Part shown: piece after piece, positions 30,101 to 40,782 of the stretch
How positions within the stretch are numbered: the first letter of the stretch is position 1
Layout of the letters: each line of letters begins with the position of its first letter
Source: Nemertoderma westbladi
Lineage: Eukaryota; Xenacoelomorpha; Nemertodermatida; Nemertodermatidae
Direction of reading: 5' to 3'
Length of the DNA: 50,784 nt
Assembly (NCBI GenBank): GCA_032718475.1
Contig: JAUCBJ010001918.1
Location: 1 to 50,784 of the forward strand
Notes under the pieces: model-generated
Told to the model about the DNA's origin: nothing
What the model saw: only the letters and a program-made list of their open reading frames with translations
Databases searched by the model: none
Translations under genes and position numbers: made by a program

Positions 30101-33100
30101 TTGACTCACCTTCCCACTCGGCTGCTTTCTGCTGTTTGTCCGTTGGAATTGCTTTTACTCACCTCTCACTTGGCTGCTTTCTGCTGTTTGTCCGTTGGAA
30201 TTGCTTTGACTCACCTTCCCTCTCGGCTGCTTTCTGCTGTTTGTCCGTAGGAATTGCTTTGACTCACCTTCCCACTCGGCTGCTTTCTGCTGTTTGTCCG
30301 TTGGAATTGCTTTTACTCACCTCTCACTTGGCTGCTTTCTGCTGTTTGTCCGTTGGAATTGCTTTGACTCACCTTCCCTCTCGGCTGCTTTCTGCTGTTT
30401 GTCCGTTGGAATTGCTTTGGCCCACCTTCCCTCTCGGCTGCTTTCTGCTGTTTGTCCGTTGGAATTGCTTTGACTCACCTTCCCTCTCGGCTGCTTTCTG
30501 CTGTTTGTCCGTAGGAATTGCTTTGACTCACCTTTCCCTTGGCTGCTTTCTGCTGTTTGTCCGTAGGAATTGCTTTGACTCACCTTCCCCTTGGCTGCTT
30601 TCTGCTGTTTGTCCGTTGGAATTGCTTTGAATCACCTTCCCTTTCGGCTGCTTTCTGCTGTTTGTCCGTTGGAATTGCTTTGATTCACCTTCCCCTTGGC
30701 TGCTTTCTGCTGTTTGTCCGTAGGAATTGCTTTGACTCACCTTTCACTCGGCTGCTTTCTGCTGTTTGTCCGTTGGAATTGCTTTTACTCACCTCTCACT
30801 TGGCTGCTTTCTGCTGTTTGTCCGTTGGAATTGCTTTGACTCACCTTCCCTCTCGGCTGCTTTCTGCTGTTTGTCCGTTGGAATTGCTTTGGCCCACCTT
30901 CCCTCTCGGCTGCTTTCTGCTGTTTGTCCGTTGGAATTGCTTTGACTCACCTTCCCTCTCGGCTGCTTTCTGCTGTTTGTCCGTAGGAATTGCTTTGACT
31001 CACCTTTCCCTTGGCTGCTTTCTGCTGTTTGTCCGTAGGAATTGCTTTGACTCACCTTCTCCTTGGCTGCTTTCTGCTGTTTGTCCGTTGGAATTGCTTT
31101 GAATCACCTTCCCTTTCGGCTGCTTTCTGCTGTTTGTCCGTTGGAATTGCTTTGATTCACCTTCCCCTTGGCTGCTTTCTGCTGTTTGTCCGTAGGAATT
31201 GCTTTGACTCACCTTCCCCTTGGCTGCTTTCTGCTGTTTGTCCGTTGGAATTGCTTTGACTCACCATCCCTCTCGGCTGCTTTCTGCTGTTTGTCCGTTG
31301 GAATTGCTTTGACTCACCTTTCCACTTGCCCACTTTCTGCTGTTTGTCCGTTGGAATTGCTTTGAATCAACTTCCCTTTCGGCTGCTTTCTGCTGTTTGT
31401 CCGTTGGAATTGCTTTGACTCACCTTTACACTTGCCCACTTTCTGCTGTTTGTCCGTTGGAATTGCTTTGACTCACCTCCCCTCTCGTCTACTTTCTTCT
31501 GTTTGTCCGTTGGAATTGCTTCGACTCACCTTCCCCTCGGCTACTTTCTGCTGTTTGTCCGTTGGAATTGCTTTGACTCACCTTCCCTCTCGGCTGCTTT
31601 ATGCTGTTTGTCCGTTGGAATTGCTTTGACTCACCTTTCCACTTGCCCACTTTCTGCTGTTTGTCCGTTGGAATTGCTTTGACTCACCTTCCCTCTCGGC
31701 TGCTTTATGCTGTTTGTCCGTTGGAATTGCTTTGACTCACCTTTCCACTTGCCCACTTTCTGCTGTTTGTCCGTTGGAATTGCTTTGACTCACCTTCCCT
31801 CTCGGCTGCTTTATGCTGTTTGTCCGTTGGAATTGCTTTGACTCACCTTTCCACTTGCCCACTTTCTGTTGTTTGTCCGTAGGAATTGCTTTGACTCACC
31901 TTTCCCTTGGCTGCTTTCTGCTGTTTGTCCGTTGGAATTGCTTTGACTCACCTTCCCTCTCGTCTACTTTCTTCTGTTTGTCCGTTGGAATTGCTTTGAC
32001 TCACCTCCCCTCTCGTCTACTTTCTTCTGTTTGTCCGTTGGAATTGCTTCGACTCACCTTCCCCTCGGCTACTTTCTGCTGTTTGTCCGTTGGAATTGCT
32101 TTGACTCAGCTTTTCCTTGGCTGCTTTCTGCTGTTTGTCCGTTGGAATTGCTTTGACTCACCTTTCCCTTGGCTGCTTTCTGCTGTTTGTCCATTGGAAT
32201 TGCTTTGACTCACCTTCCCCTAGGCGGCTTTGTCCGTTGGAATTGCTTTGACTCACCTTTCCCTTGGCTGATTTCTGCTGTTTGTCCGTTGGAATTGCTT
32301 TGACTCACCTTTCCCTTGGCTGCTTTCTGCTGTTTGTCCGTTGGAATTCCTTTGACTCACCTTTCCCTTGGCTGCTTTCTGTTGTTTGTCCGTAGGAATT
32401 GCTTTGACTCACCTTTCCCTTGGCTGCTTTCTGTTGTTTGTCCGTAGGAATTGCTTTGACTCGCCTTTCCCTTGGCTGCTTTCTGTTGTTTGTCCGTAGG
32501 AATTGCTTTGACTCACCTTCCTTCTCGTCTACGTTCTGTTGTTTGTCCGTAGGAATTGCTTTGACTCGCCTTTCCCTTGGCTGCTTTCTGTTGTTTGTCC
32601 GTAGGAATTGCTTTGACTCACCTTCCTTCTCGTCTACGTTCTGTTGTTTGTCCGTTGGAATTGCTTTTACTCACCTTTCCCTTGGCTGCTTTCTGTTGTT
32701 TGTCCGTAGGAATTGCTTTGACTCACCTTCCTTCTCGTCTACGTTCTGTTGTTTGTCCGTTGGAATTGCTTTGATTCACCTTTCACTTGGCTGCTTTCTG
32801 TTGTTTGTCCGTTGGAATTGCTTTGACTCACCTTCCCCTTGGCTGCTTTCTGCTGTTTGTCCGTTGGAATTGCTTTGACTCACCTTTCCACTTGGCTGCT
32901 TTCTGTTGTTTGTCCGTTGGAATTGCTTTTACTCACCTTTCCCTTGGCTGCTTTCTGTTGTTTGTCCGTAGGAATTGCTTTGACTCACCTTTCCCTTGGC
33001 TGCTTTCTGTTGTTTGTCCGTAGGAATTGCTTTGACTCACCTTTCCCTTGGCTGCTTTCTGCTGTTTGTCCGTAGGAATTGCTTTGACTCACCTTCCCCT

Positions 33101-36100
33101 TGGCTGCTTTCTGCTGTTTGTCCGTTGGAATTGCTTTGACTCACCTTTCCACTTGGCTGCTTTCTGCTGTTTGTCCGTTGGAATTGCTTTGACTCACCTT
33201 TCCCTTGGCTGCTTTCTGTTGTTTGTCCGTAGGAATTGCTTTGACTCACCTTTCCCTTGGCTGCTTTCTGCTGTTTGTCCGTAGGAATTGCTTTGACTCA
33301 CCTTCCCCTTGGCTGCTTTCTGCTGTTTGTCCGTTGGAATTGCTTTGACTCACCTTCCCACTCGGCTGCTTTCTGTTGTTTGTCCGTTGGAATTGCTTTG
33401 ACTCACCTTCCTTCTCGTCTACGTTCTGTTGTTTGTCCGTAGGAATTGCTTTGACTCGCCTTTCCCTTGGCTGCTTTCTGTTGTTTGTCCGTAGGAATTG
33501 CTTTGACTCACCTTCCTTCTCGTCTACGTTCTGTTGTTTGTCCGTTGGAATTGCTTTTACTCACCTTTCCCTTGGCTGCTTTCTGTTGTTTGTCCGTAGG
33601 AATTGCTTTGACTCACCTTTCCCTTGGCTGCTTTCTGTTGTTTGTCCGTAGGAATTGCTTTGACTCACCTTTCCCTTGGCTGCTTTCTGCTGTTTGTCCG
33701 TAGGAATTGCTTTGACTCACCTTCCCCTTGGCTGCTTTCTGCTGTTTGTCCGTTGGAATTGCTTTGACTCACCTTTCCACTTGGCTGCTTTCTGCTGTTT
33801 GTCCGTTGGAATTGCTTTGACTCACCTTTCCCTTGGCTGCTTTCTGTTGTTTGTCCGTAGGAATTGCTTTGACTCACCTTCCTTCTCGTCTACGTTCTGC
33901 TGTTTGTCCGTTGGAATTGCTTTGACTCACCTTTCCCTTGGCTGCTTTCTGTTGTTTGTCCGTAGGAATTGCTTTGACTCACCTTTCCCTTGGCTGCTTT
34001 CTGTTGTTTGTCCGTAGGAATTGCTTTGACTCACCTTTCCCTTGGCTGCTTTCTGCTGTTTGTCCGTAGGAATTGCTTTGACTCACCTTTCCCTTGGCTG
34101 CTTTCTGCTGTTTGTCCGTTGGAATTGCTTTGACTCACCTTCCCACTCGGCTGCTTTCTGCTGTTTGTCCGTTGGAATTGCTTTGACTCACCTTCCCACT
34201 CGGCTGCTTTCTGCTGTTTGTCCGTAGGAATTGCTTTGACTCACCTTCCTTCTCGTCTACGTTCTGCTGTTTGTCCGTTGGAATTGCTTTGACTCACCTT
34301 TCCCTTGGCTGCTTTCTGCTGTTTGTCCGTTGGAATTGCTTTGACTCACCTTCCCACTCGGCTGCTTTCTGCTGTTTGTCCGTAGGAATTGCTTTGACTC
34401 ACCTTTCCCTTGGCTGCTTTCTGCTGTTTGTCCGTTGGAATTGCTTTGACTCACCTTCCCACTCGGCTGCTTTCTGCTGTTTGTCCGTTGGAATTGCTTT
34501 GACTCACCTTTCCCTTGGCTGCTTTCTGTTGTTTGTCCGTAGGAATTGCTTTGACTCACCTTTCCCTTGGCTGCTTTCTGCTGTTTGTCCGTAGGAATTG
34601 CTTTGACTCACCTTTCCCTTGGCTGCTTTCTGCTGTTTGTCCGTAGGAATTGCTTTGACTCACCTTTCCCTTGGCTGCTTTCTGCTGTTTGTCCGTTGGA
34701 ATTGCTTTGACTCACCTTCCCACTCGGCTGCTTTCTGCTGTTTGTCCGTTGGAATTGCTTTGACTCACCTTCCCTCTCGGCTGCTTTCTGCTGTTTGTCC
34801 GTAGGAATTGCTTTGACTCACCTTCCCACTCGGCTGCTTTCTGCTGTTTGTCCGTTGGAATTGCTTTTACTCACCTCTCACTTGGCTGCTTTCTGCTGTT
34901 TGTCCGTTGGAATTGCTTTGACTCACCTTCCCTCTCGGCTGCTTTCTGCTGTTTGTCCGTTGGAATTGCTTTGGCCCACCTTCCCTCTCGGCTGCTTTCT
35001 GCTGTTTGTCCGTTGGAATTGCTTTGACTCACCTTCCCTCTCGGCTGCTTTCTGCTGTTTGTCCGTAGGAATTGCTTTGACTCACCTTTCCCTTGGCTGC
35101 TTTCTGCTGTTTGTCCGTAGGAATTGCTTTGACTCACCTTCCCCTTGGCTGCTTTCTGCTGTTTGTCCGTTGGAATTGCTTTGAATCACCTTCCCTTTCG
35201 GCTGCTTTCTGCTGTTTGTCCGTTGGAATTGCTTTGATTCACCTTCCCCTTGGCTGCTTTCTGCTGTTTGTCCGTAGGAATTGCTTTGACTCACCTTTCA
35301 CTCGGCTGCTTTCTGCTGTTTGTCCGTTGGAATTGCTTTTACTCACCTCTCACTTGGCTGCTTTCTGCTGTTTGTCCGTTGGAATTGCTTTGACTCACCT
35401 TCCCTCTCGGCTGCTTTCTGCTGTTTGTCCGTTGGAATTGCTTTGGCCCACCTTCCCTCTCGGCTGCTTTCTGCTGTTTGTCCGTTGGAATTGCTTTGAC
35501 TCACCTTCCCTCTCGGCTGCTTTCTGCTGTTTGTCCGTAGGAATTGCTTTGACTCACCTTTCCCTTGGCTGCTTTCTGCTGTTTGTCCGTAGGAATTGCT
35601 TTGACTCACCTTCTCCTTGGCTGCTTTCTGCTGTTTGTCCGTTGGAATTGCTTTGAATCACCTTCCCTTTCGGCTGCTTTCTGCTGTTTGTCCGTTGGAA
35701 TTGCTTTGATTCACCTTCCCCTTGGCTGCTTTCTGCTGTTTGTCCGTAGGAATTGCTTTGACTCACCTTCCCCTTGGCTGCTTTCTGCTGTTTGTCCGTT
35801 GGAATTGCTTTGACTCACCATCCCTCTCGGCTGCTTTCTGCTGTTTGTCCGTTGGAATTGCTTTGACTCACCTTTCCACTTGCCCACTTTCTGCTGTTTG
35901 TCCGTTGGAATTGCTTTGAATCAACTTCCCTTTCGGCTGCTTTCTGCTGTTTGTCCGTTGGAATTGCTTTGACTCACCTTTACACTTGCCCACTTTCTGC
36001 TGTTTGTCCGTTGGAATTGCTTTGACTCACCTCCCCTCTCGTCTACTTTCTTCTGTTTGTCCGTTGGAATTGCTTCGACTCACCTTCCCCTCGGCTACTT

Positions 36101-39100
36101 TCTGCTGTTTGTCCGTTGGAATTGCTTTGACTCACCTTCCCTCTCGGCTGCTTTATGCTGTTTGTCCGTTGGAATTGCTTTGACTCACCTTTCCACTTGC
36201 CCACTTTCTGCTGTTTGTCCGTTGGAATTGCTTTGACTCACCTTCCCTCTCGGCTGCTTTATGCTGTTTGTCCGTTGGAATTGCTTTGACTCACCTTTCC
36301 ACTTGCCCACTTTCTGCTGTTTGTCCGTTGGAATTGCTTTGACTCACCTTCCCTCTCGGCTGCTTTATGCTGTTTGTCCGTTGGAATTGCTTTGACTCAC
36401 CTTTCCACTTGCCCACTTTCTGTTGTTTGTCCGTAGGAATTGCTTTGACTCACCTTTCCCTTGGCTGCTTTCTGCTGTTTGTCCGTTGGAATTGCTTTGA
36501 CTCACCTTCCCTCTCGTCTACTTTCTTCTGTTTGTCCGTTGGAATTGCTTTGACTCACCTCCCCTCTCGTCTACTTTCTTCTGTTTGTCCGTTGGAATTG
36601 CTTCGACTCACCTTCCCCTCGGCTACTTTCTGCTGTTTGTCCGTTGGAATTGCTTTGACTCAGCTTTTCCTTGGCTGCTTTCTGCTGTTTGTCCGTTGGA
36701 ATTGCTTTGACTCACCTTTCCCTTGGCTGCTTTCTGCTGTTTGTCCATTGGAATTGCTTTGACTCACCTTCCCCTAGGCGGCTTTGTCCGTTGGAATTGC
36801 TTTGACTCACCTTTCCCTTGGCTGATTTCTGCTGTTTGTCCGTTGGAATTGCTTTGACTCACCTTTCCCTTGGCTGCTTTCTGCTGTTTGTCCGTTGGAA
36901 TTCCTTTGACTCACCTTTCCCTTGGCTGCTTTCTGTTGTTTGTCCGTAGGAATTGCTTTGACTCACCTTTCCCTTGGCTGCTTTCTGTTGTTTGTCCGTA
37001 GGAATTGCTTTGACTCGCCTTTCCCTTGGCTGCTTTCTGTTGTTTGTCCGTAGGAATTGCTTTGACTCACCTTCCTTCTCGTCTACGTTCTGTTGTTTGT
37101 CCGTAGGAATTGCTTTGACTCGCCTTTCCCTTGGCTGCTTTCTGTTGTTTGTCCGTAGGAATTGCTTTGACTCACCTTCCTTCTCGTCTACGTTCTGTTG
37201 TTTGTCCGTTGGAATTGCTTTTACTCACCTTTCCCTTGGCTGCTTTCTGTTGTTTGTCCGTAGGAATTGCTTTGACTCACCTTCCTTCTCGTCTACGTTC
37301 TGTTGTTTGTCCGTTGGAATTGCTTTGATTCACCTTTCACTTGGCTGCTTTCTGTTGTTTGTCCGTTGGAATTGCTTTGACTCACCTTCCCCTTGGCTGC
37401 TTTCTGCTGTTTGTCCGTTGGAATTGCTTTGACTCACCTTTCCACTTGGCTGCTTTCTGTTGTTTGTCCGTTGGAATTGCTTTTACTCACCTTTCCCTTG
37501 GCTGCTTTCTGTTGTTTGTCCGTAGGAATTGCTTTGACTCACCTTTCCCTTGGCTGCTTTCTGTTGTTTGTCCGTAGGAATTGCTTTGACTCACCTTTCC
37601 CTTGGCTGCTTTCTGCTGTTTGTCCGTAGGAATTGCTTTGACTCACCTTCCCCTTGGCTGCTTTCTGCTGTTTGTCCGTTGGAATTGCTTTGACTCACCT
37701 TTCCACTTGGCTGCTTTCTGCTGTTTGTCCGTTGGAATTGCTTTGACTCACCTTTCCCTTGGCTGCTTTCTGTTGTTTGTCCGTAGGAATTGCTTTGACT
37801 CACCTTTCCCTTGGCTGCTTTCTGCTGTTTGTCCGTAGGAATTGCTTTGACTCACCTTCCCCTTGGCTGCTTTCTGCTGTTTGTCCGTTGGAATTGCTTT
37901 GACTCACCTTCCCACTCGGCTGCTTTCTGTTGTTTGTCCGTTGGAATTGCTTTGACTCACCTTCCTTCTCGTCTACGTTCTGTTGTTTGTCCGTAGGAAT
38001 TGCTTTGACTCGCCTTTCCCTTGGCTGCTTTCTGTTGTTTGTCCGTAGGAATTGCTTTGACTCACCTTCCTTCTCGTCTACGTTCTGTTGTTTGTCCGTT
38101 GGAATTGCTTTTACTCACCTTTCCCTTGGCTGCTTTCTGTTGTTTGTCCGTAGGAATTGCTTTGACTCACCTTTCCCTTGGCTGCTTTCTGTTGTTTGTC
38201 CGTAGGAATTGCTTTGACTCACCTTTCCCTTGGCTGCTTTCTGCTGTTTGTCCGTAGGAATTGCTTTGACTCACCTTCCCCTTGGCTGCTTTCTGCTGTT
38301 TGTCCGTTGGAATTGCTTTGACTCACCTTTCCACTTGGCTGCTTTCTGCTGTTTGTCCGTTGGAATTGCTTTGACTCACCTTTCCCTTGGCTGCTTTCTG
38401 TTGTTTGTCCGTAGGAATTGCTTTGACTCACCTTCCTTCTCGTCTACGTTCTGCTGTTTGTCCGTTGGAATTGCTTTGACTCACCTTTCCCTTGGCTGCT
38501 TTCTGTTGTTTGTCCGTAGGAATTGCTTTGACTCACCTTTCCCTTGGCTGCTTTCTGTTGTTTGTCCGTAGGAATTGCTTTGACTCACCTTTCCCTTGGC
38601 TGCTTTCTGCTGTTTGTCCGTAGGAATTGCTTTGACTCACCTTTCCCTTGGCTGCTTTCTGCTGTTTGTCCGTTGGAATTGCTTTGACTCACCTTCCCAC
38701 TCGGCTGCTTTCTGCTGTTTGTCCGTTGGAATTGCTTTGACTCACCTTCCCACTCGGCTGCTTTCTGCTGTTTGTCCGTAGGAATTGCTTTGACTCACCT
38801 TCCTTCTCGTCTACGTTCTGCTGTTTGTCCGTTGGAATTGCTTTGACTCACCTTTCCCTTGGCTGCTTTCTGCTGTTTGTCCGTTGGAATTGCTTTGACT
38901 CACCTTCCCACTCGGCTGCTTTCTGCTGTTTGTCCGTAGGAATTGCTTTGACTCACCTTTCCCTTGGCTGCTTTCTGCTGTTTGTCCGTTGGAATTGCTT
39001 TGACTCACCTTCCCACTCGGCTGCTTTCTGCTGTTTGTCCGTTGGAATTGCTTTGACTCACCTTTCCCTTGGCTGCTTTCTGTTGTTTGTCCGTAGGAAT

Positions 39101-40277
39101 TGCTTTGACTCACCTTTCCCTTGGCTGCTTTCTGCTGTTTGTCCGTAGGAATTGCTTTGACTCACCTTTCCCTTGGCTGCTTTCTGCTGTTTGTCCGTAG
39201 GAATTGCTTTGACTCACCTTTCCCTTGGCTGCTTTCTGCTGTTTGTCCGTTGGAATTGCTTTGACTCACCTTCCCACTCGGCTGCTTTCTGCTGTTTGTC
39301 CGTTGGAATTGCTTTGACTCACCTTCCCCTTGGCTGCTTTCTGCTGTTTGTCCGTTGGAATTGCTTTGACTCACCTTCCCACTCGGCTGCTTTCTGCTGT
39401 TTGTCCGTTGGAATTGCTTTGACTCACCTTTCCCTTGGCTGCTTTCTGTTGTTTGTCCGTAGGAATTGCTTTGACTCACCTTTCCCTTGGCTGCTTTCTG
39501 TTGTTTGTCCGTAGGAATTGCTTTGACTCACCTTTCCCTTGGCTGCTTTCTGCTGTTTGTCCGTAGGAATTGCTTTGACTCACCTTCCCCTTGGCTGCTT
39601 TCTGCTGTTTGTCCGTTGGAATTGCTTTGACTCACCTTTCCCTTGGCTGCTTTCTGCTGTTTGTCCGTTGGAATTGCTTTGACTCACCTTTCCCTTGGCT
39701 GCTTTCTGTTGTTTGTCCGTAGGAATTGTTCTCATTACTTCAACCGGCCAGTACCGAGTCGACGCTATCTTTGATTGTAACCTAATAAACAATAATAATC
39801 CCGCCTGATTACAACATATTCCCAACTCTACTATATTTAACGCCATGAATCAAGAAATATATAAATTAATGATGAGCTACGGGTTTAATATTTCACTGAG
39901 TGAAATATATTAGATAGAGTATTCCTACCGTATTTTTATATAATATTTTAAGTGGCTGCTTACAAAGTTTATTATATTGCCAACATACCGGAAGACAGGC
40001 CAATATCCGTTATCAGATAAATTATTCTGTGAAAAAGCAACCTCAGTGTCATTCTTATAAGATATCAGGGAAATAAATAGATCCCTTAATAATTGATAAT
40101 TTGTTATAATTAAGTAGATAAACTAACTTTTGCGCCAAATTTGGTTCAACGAAATGACAGCGTTCCATGTTCCACACAACGCGGTTCTTATTCTGTTCGG
40201 CATCGGAACGCATATCGTGGTCGTCTTTGGAACGGAGTTCCCCACACTCATCCTCGTAGTGTGTTTGTGGTAAACAA
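18132..40277 (-). CDS. Unrecognised gene with satellite introns (predicted, 3 to 4 short exons)
   Basis: Proposed join on the minus strand: 40277-40128, 39781-39688, 23108-23058, then tentatively 18176-18132 (stop). Junction phases agree: exon 1 leaves two bases (AA) of a Lys codon that exon 2 completes with G; exon 2 and exon 3 both end on complete codons. The first three exons supply about 98 residues, hydrophilic and coding-like (RVVWNMERCHFVEPNLAQK, IASTRYWPVEVMRTIPTDKQ, SNVYEKPPQSRGYRYK). I do not recognise the protein. Introns are 346 bp, 16.6 kb (array C) and about 4.9 kb (array B); the 5' part lies beyond arrays D and E, off the right edge. Giant satellite introns resemble those of Drosophila Y-linked fertility genes in architecture only. 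Exons 1-3 are moderately supported, the terminal one weakly. Confidence 0.55.
18260..23060. repeat. Satellite B: ~108 copies of a 43/48-bp unit
   Basis: The basic 43-bp unit runs gctaatagtgactacctt plus agagctacatcatgctac plus atgctct. A 48-bp variant duplicates a 'tagag' word, and GTGAGT often replaces GTGACT. Long, short and variant units are interspersed in recurring blocks, showing repeated segmental duplication. On the minus strand every unit holds TAAG|GTAGTC or TAAG|GTACTC, a donor-like word. The array abuts candidate exon 3 at its right end. Short plus-strand frames within it (for example near 21859-23004) are repeat translations, not genes. Confidence 0.97.
23058..23108 (-). CDS. Candidate exon 3 of the satellite-intron gene
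   Basis: A 51-nt phase-0 exon bounded by a strong acceptor (gattgcctgcag, ending at 23109) and donor AAG|GTAGTC, which is the first junction of array B. Encodes PSNVYEKPPQSRGYRYK. The last 14 exon bases (gatatagatataag) match the array B unit (gatgtagctctaag) at 11 positions, and the intron side continues directly into the array. Confidence 0.5.
23109..23568. other. Spacer between satellites B and C
   Basis: Unique AT-rich sequence, the 3' end of the proposed 16.6-kb intron. It contains a hairpin at 23291-23338 and a CG-bearing stretch (gcggcgacgacgtattgtcg, 23367-23386). No further coding exon was recognised. Confidence 0.5.
23291..23338. repeat. AT-rich hairpin with 18-bp perfect arms
   Basis: attttattactatttatt (23291-23308) is mirrored exactly by aataaatagtaataaaat (23321-23338) around a 12-base loop. 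A further ggtagc/gctacc pair lies outside (23285-23290, 23349-23354). Could be a small MITE or a structured intron element. Confidence 0.8.
27173..29150. repeat. Older block duplication in satellite C (offset ~1.76 kb)
   Basis: A block of variant units at about 27173-27390 recurs at 28935-29150 (offset 1762); the following block recurs with offset 1709 (27468 to 29177). The difference of 53 equals one lost unit. Shorter 252-bp (29506 to 29758) and 201/306-bp (25804, 26005, 26311) repeats lie nearby. Confidence 0.75.
30170..39320. repeat. 4554-bp tandem duplication within satellite C
   Basis: Marker units in about 30170-34750 recur at a constant offset of +4554 up to about 39320 (30247 to 34801, 30539 to 35093, 32420 to 36974, 34271 to 38825). 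Translated stretches are identical between copies wherever I compared them. Nested inside are a 472-bp repeat (30317 to 30789) and a 628-bp repeat (33037 to 33665). The near identity implies recent unequal exchange. Confidence 0.9.
39688..39781 (-). CDS. Candidate exon 2 of the satellite-intron gene
   Basis: 94 nt: one base completing a Lys codon plus 31 codons (LQSKIASTRYWPVEVMRTIP, then TDKQQKAAKGK), ending on AAG|GTGAGT. Its last 41 nt (39688-39728) are base-for-base identical to the array C unit at 39428-39468, and its donor is the donor-like site of every following unit. The exon therefore either seeded array C or has its 3' end built from it. The first 53 nt are unique sequence and carry the acceptor. 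Confidence 0.55.
39782..40127 (-). other. 346-bp intron without satellite
   Basis: GTTAGT donor and a T-rich acceptor (attattgtttattag). AT-rich, no tandem repeats. It is the only intron of the proposed gene inside the window that has no array. Confidence 0.45.
40128..40277 (-). CDS. Candidate exon 1 of the satellite-intron gene
   Basis: The acceptor is the last unit of array D (tgtgttccag, ending at 40278), the donor AAA|GTTAGT at 40127. The 150-nt exon is open, with acidic and basic residues unlike the array-derived frame before it: THYEDECGELRSKDDHDMRS, then DAEQNKNRVVWNMERCHFVE. Base composition is clearly higher in GC than the AT-rich intron that follows. Its true 5' boundary could instead be a few codons inside. 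The first codon is split (two bases in the previous exon). Confidence 0.5.
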
Positions 40278-40780
40278 CTGGAACACAAATAATAAACAAC
40301 TAGAACACAAACAATAAACAACTGGGACACAAACAATAAACAACTGGAACACAAACAATAAACAACTGGGACACAAACAATAAACAACTGGAACACAAAC
40401 AATAAGCGACTGGAAAACAAACAATAAACAACTGGAACACAAACAATATACAACTGAAACACAAACAACTGGAACACAAATAATAAACAACTGGAACACA
40501 AACAATAAACAACTGGAACACAAACAATATACAACTGAAACACAAACAACTGGAACACAAATAATAAACAACTGGAACACAAACAATAAACAATTGGAAC
40601 ACAAACAATAAACAACTGGAACACAAACAATAAACAACTGAAACACAAACACAAACAATAAACAACTGGAACACAAACAATAAACAACTGGAACACAAAC
40701 AATAATCAACTGGAACACTAATAATAAACAACTGCAACACAAACAATAAACAACTGGAACACTAACAATAATCAACTAGA
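40269..40780. repeat. Satellite D: ~23 copies of a 22-bp unit carrying a 3' splice site
   Basis: Plus-strand unit ggaacacaaacaataaacaa plus ct, with shortened variants. Sense for the proposed gene is the minus strand, where each unit reads as a T-rich tract ending in gtgttccag, an acceptor-like 3' splice site. The unit is not a multiple of three and has no stops, so all three minus frames stay open (Val/Cys/Leu/Phe-rich); these are not proteins. The last unit forms the acceptor of candidate exon 1. Confidence 0.95.
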
Positions 40781-40782
40781 AC

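Larger units (their letters stand above)
23569..39730. repeat. Satellite C: ~308 copies of a 52/53-bp unit (16 kb)
   Basis: Each unit runs tgctgtttgtccgttggaat, tgctttgactcacctt, then a variable stretch (ccctctcgg, tcccttgg, ccctctcgtcta, ccactcgg) and ctgctttc. Point variants (CCGTAGG, GTTGTTTG) recur in blocks. On the minus strand nearly every unit holds AAG|GTGAGTC, a near-consensus 5' splice site; on the plus strand the same bases give TGACTCA, the AP-1 core. Most stretches are stop-free in several frames on both strands, creating many spurious frames of 60-190 codons. It abuts candidate exon 2 at its right end. Confidence 0.97.

Noticed and set aside
23569-39730. Dozens of frames of 60-190 codons on both strands (Cys/Phe/Leu-rich on plus, Gln/Ser/Lys-rich on minus), looking like repetitive membrane or secreted proteins
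   Set aside because: They are translations of a 52/53-bp satellite that is largely stop-free in several frames; the frame shifts from unit to unit and opposite strands are equally open.
40248-40775. Val/Cys/Leu-rich frames in all three minus frames, resembling a transmembrane repeat protein
   Set aside because: A 22-bp unit without stops opens all frames. Only the unique tail from 40277 downwards is kept, as a candidate exon.
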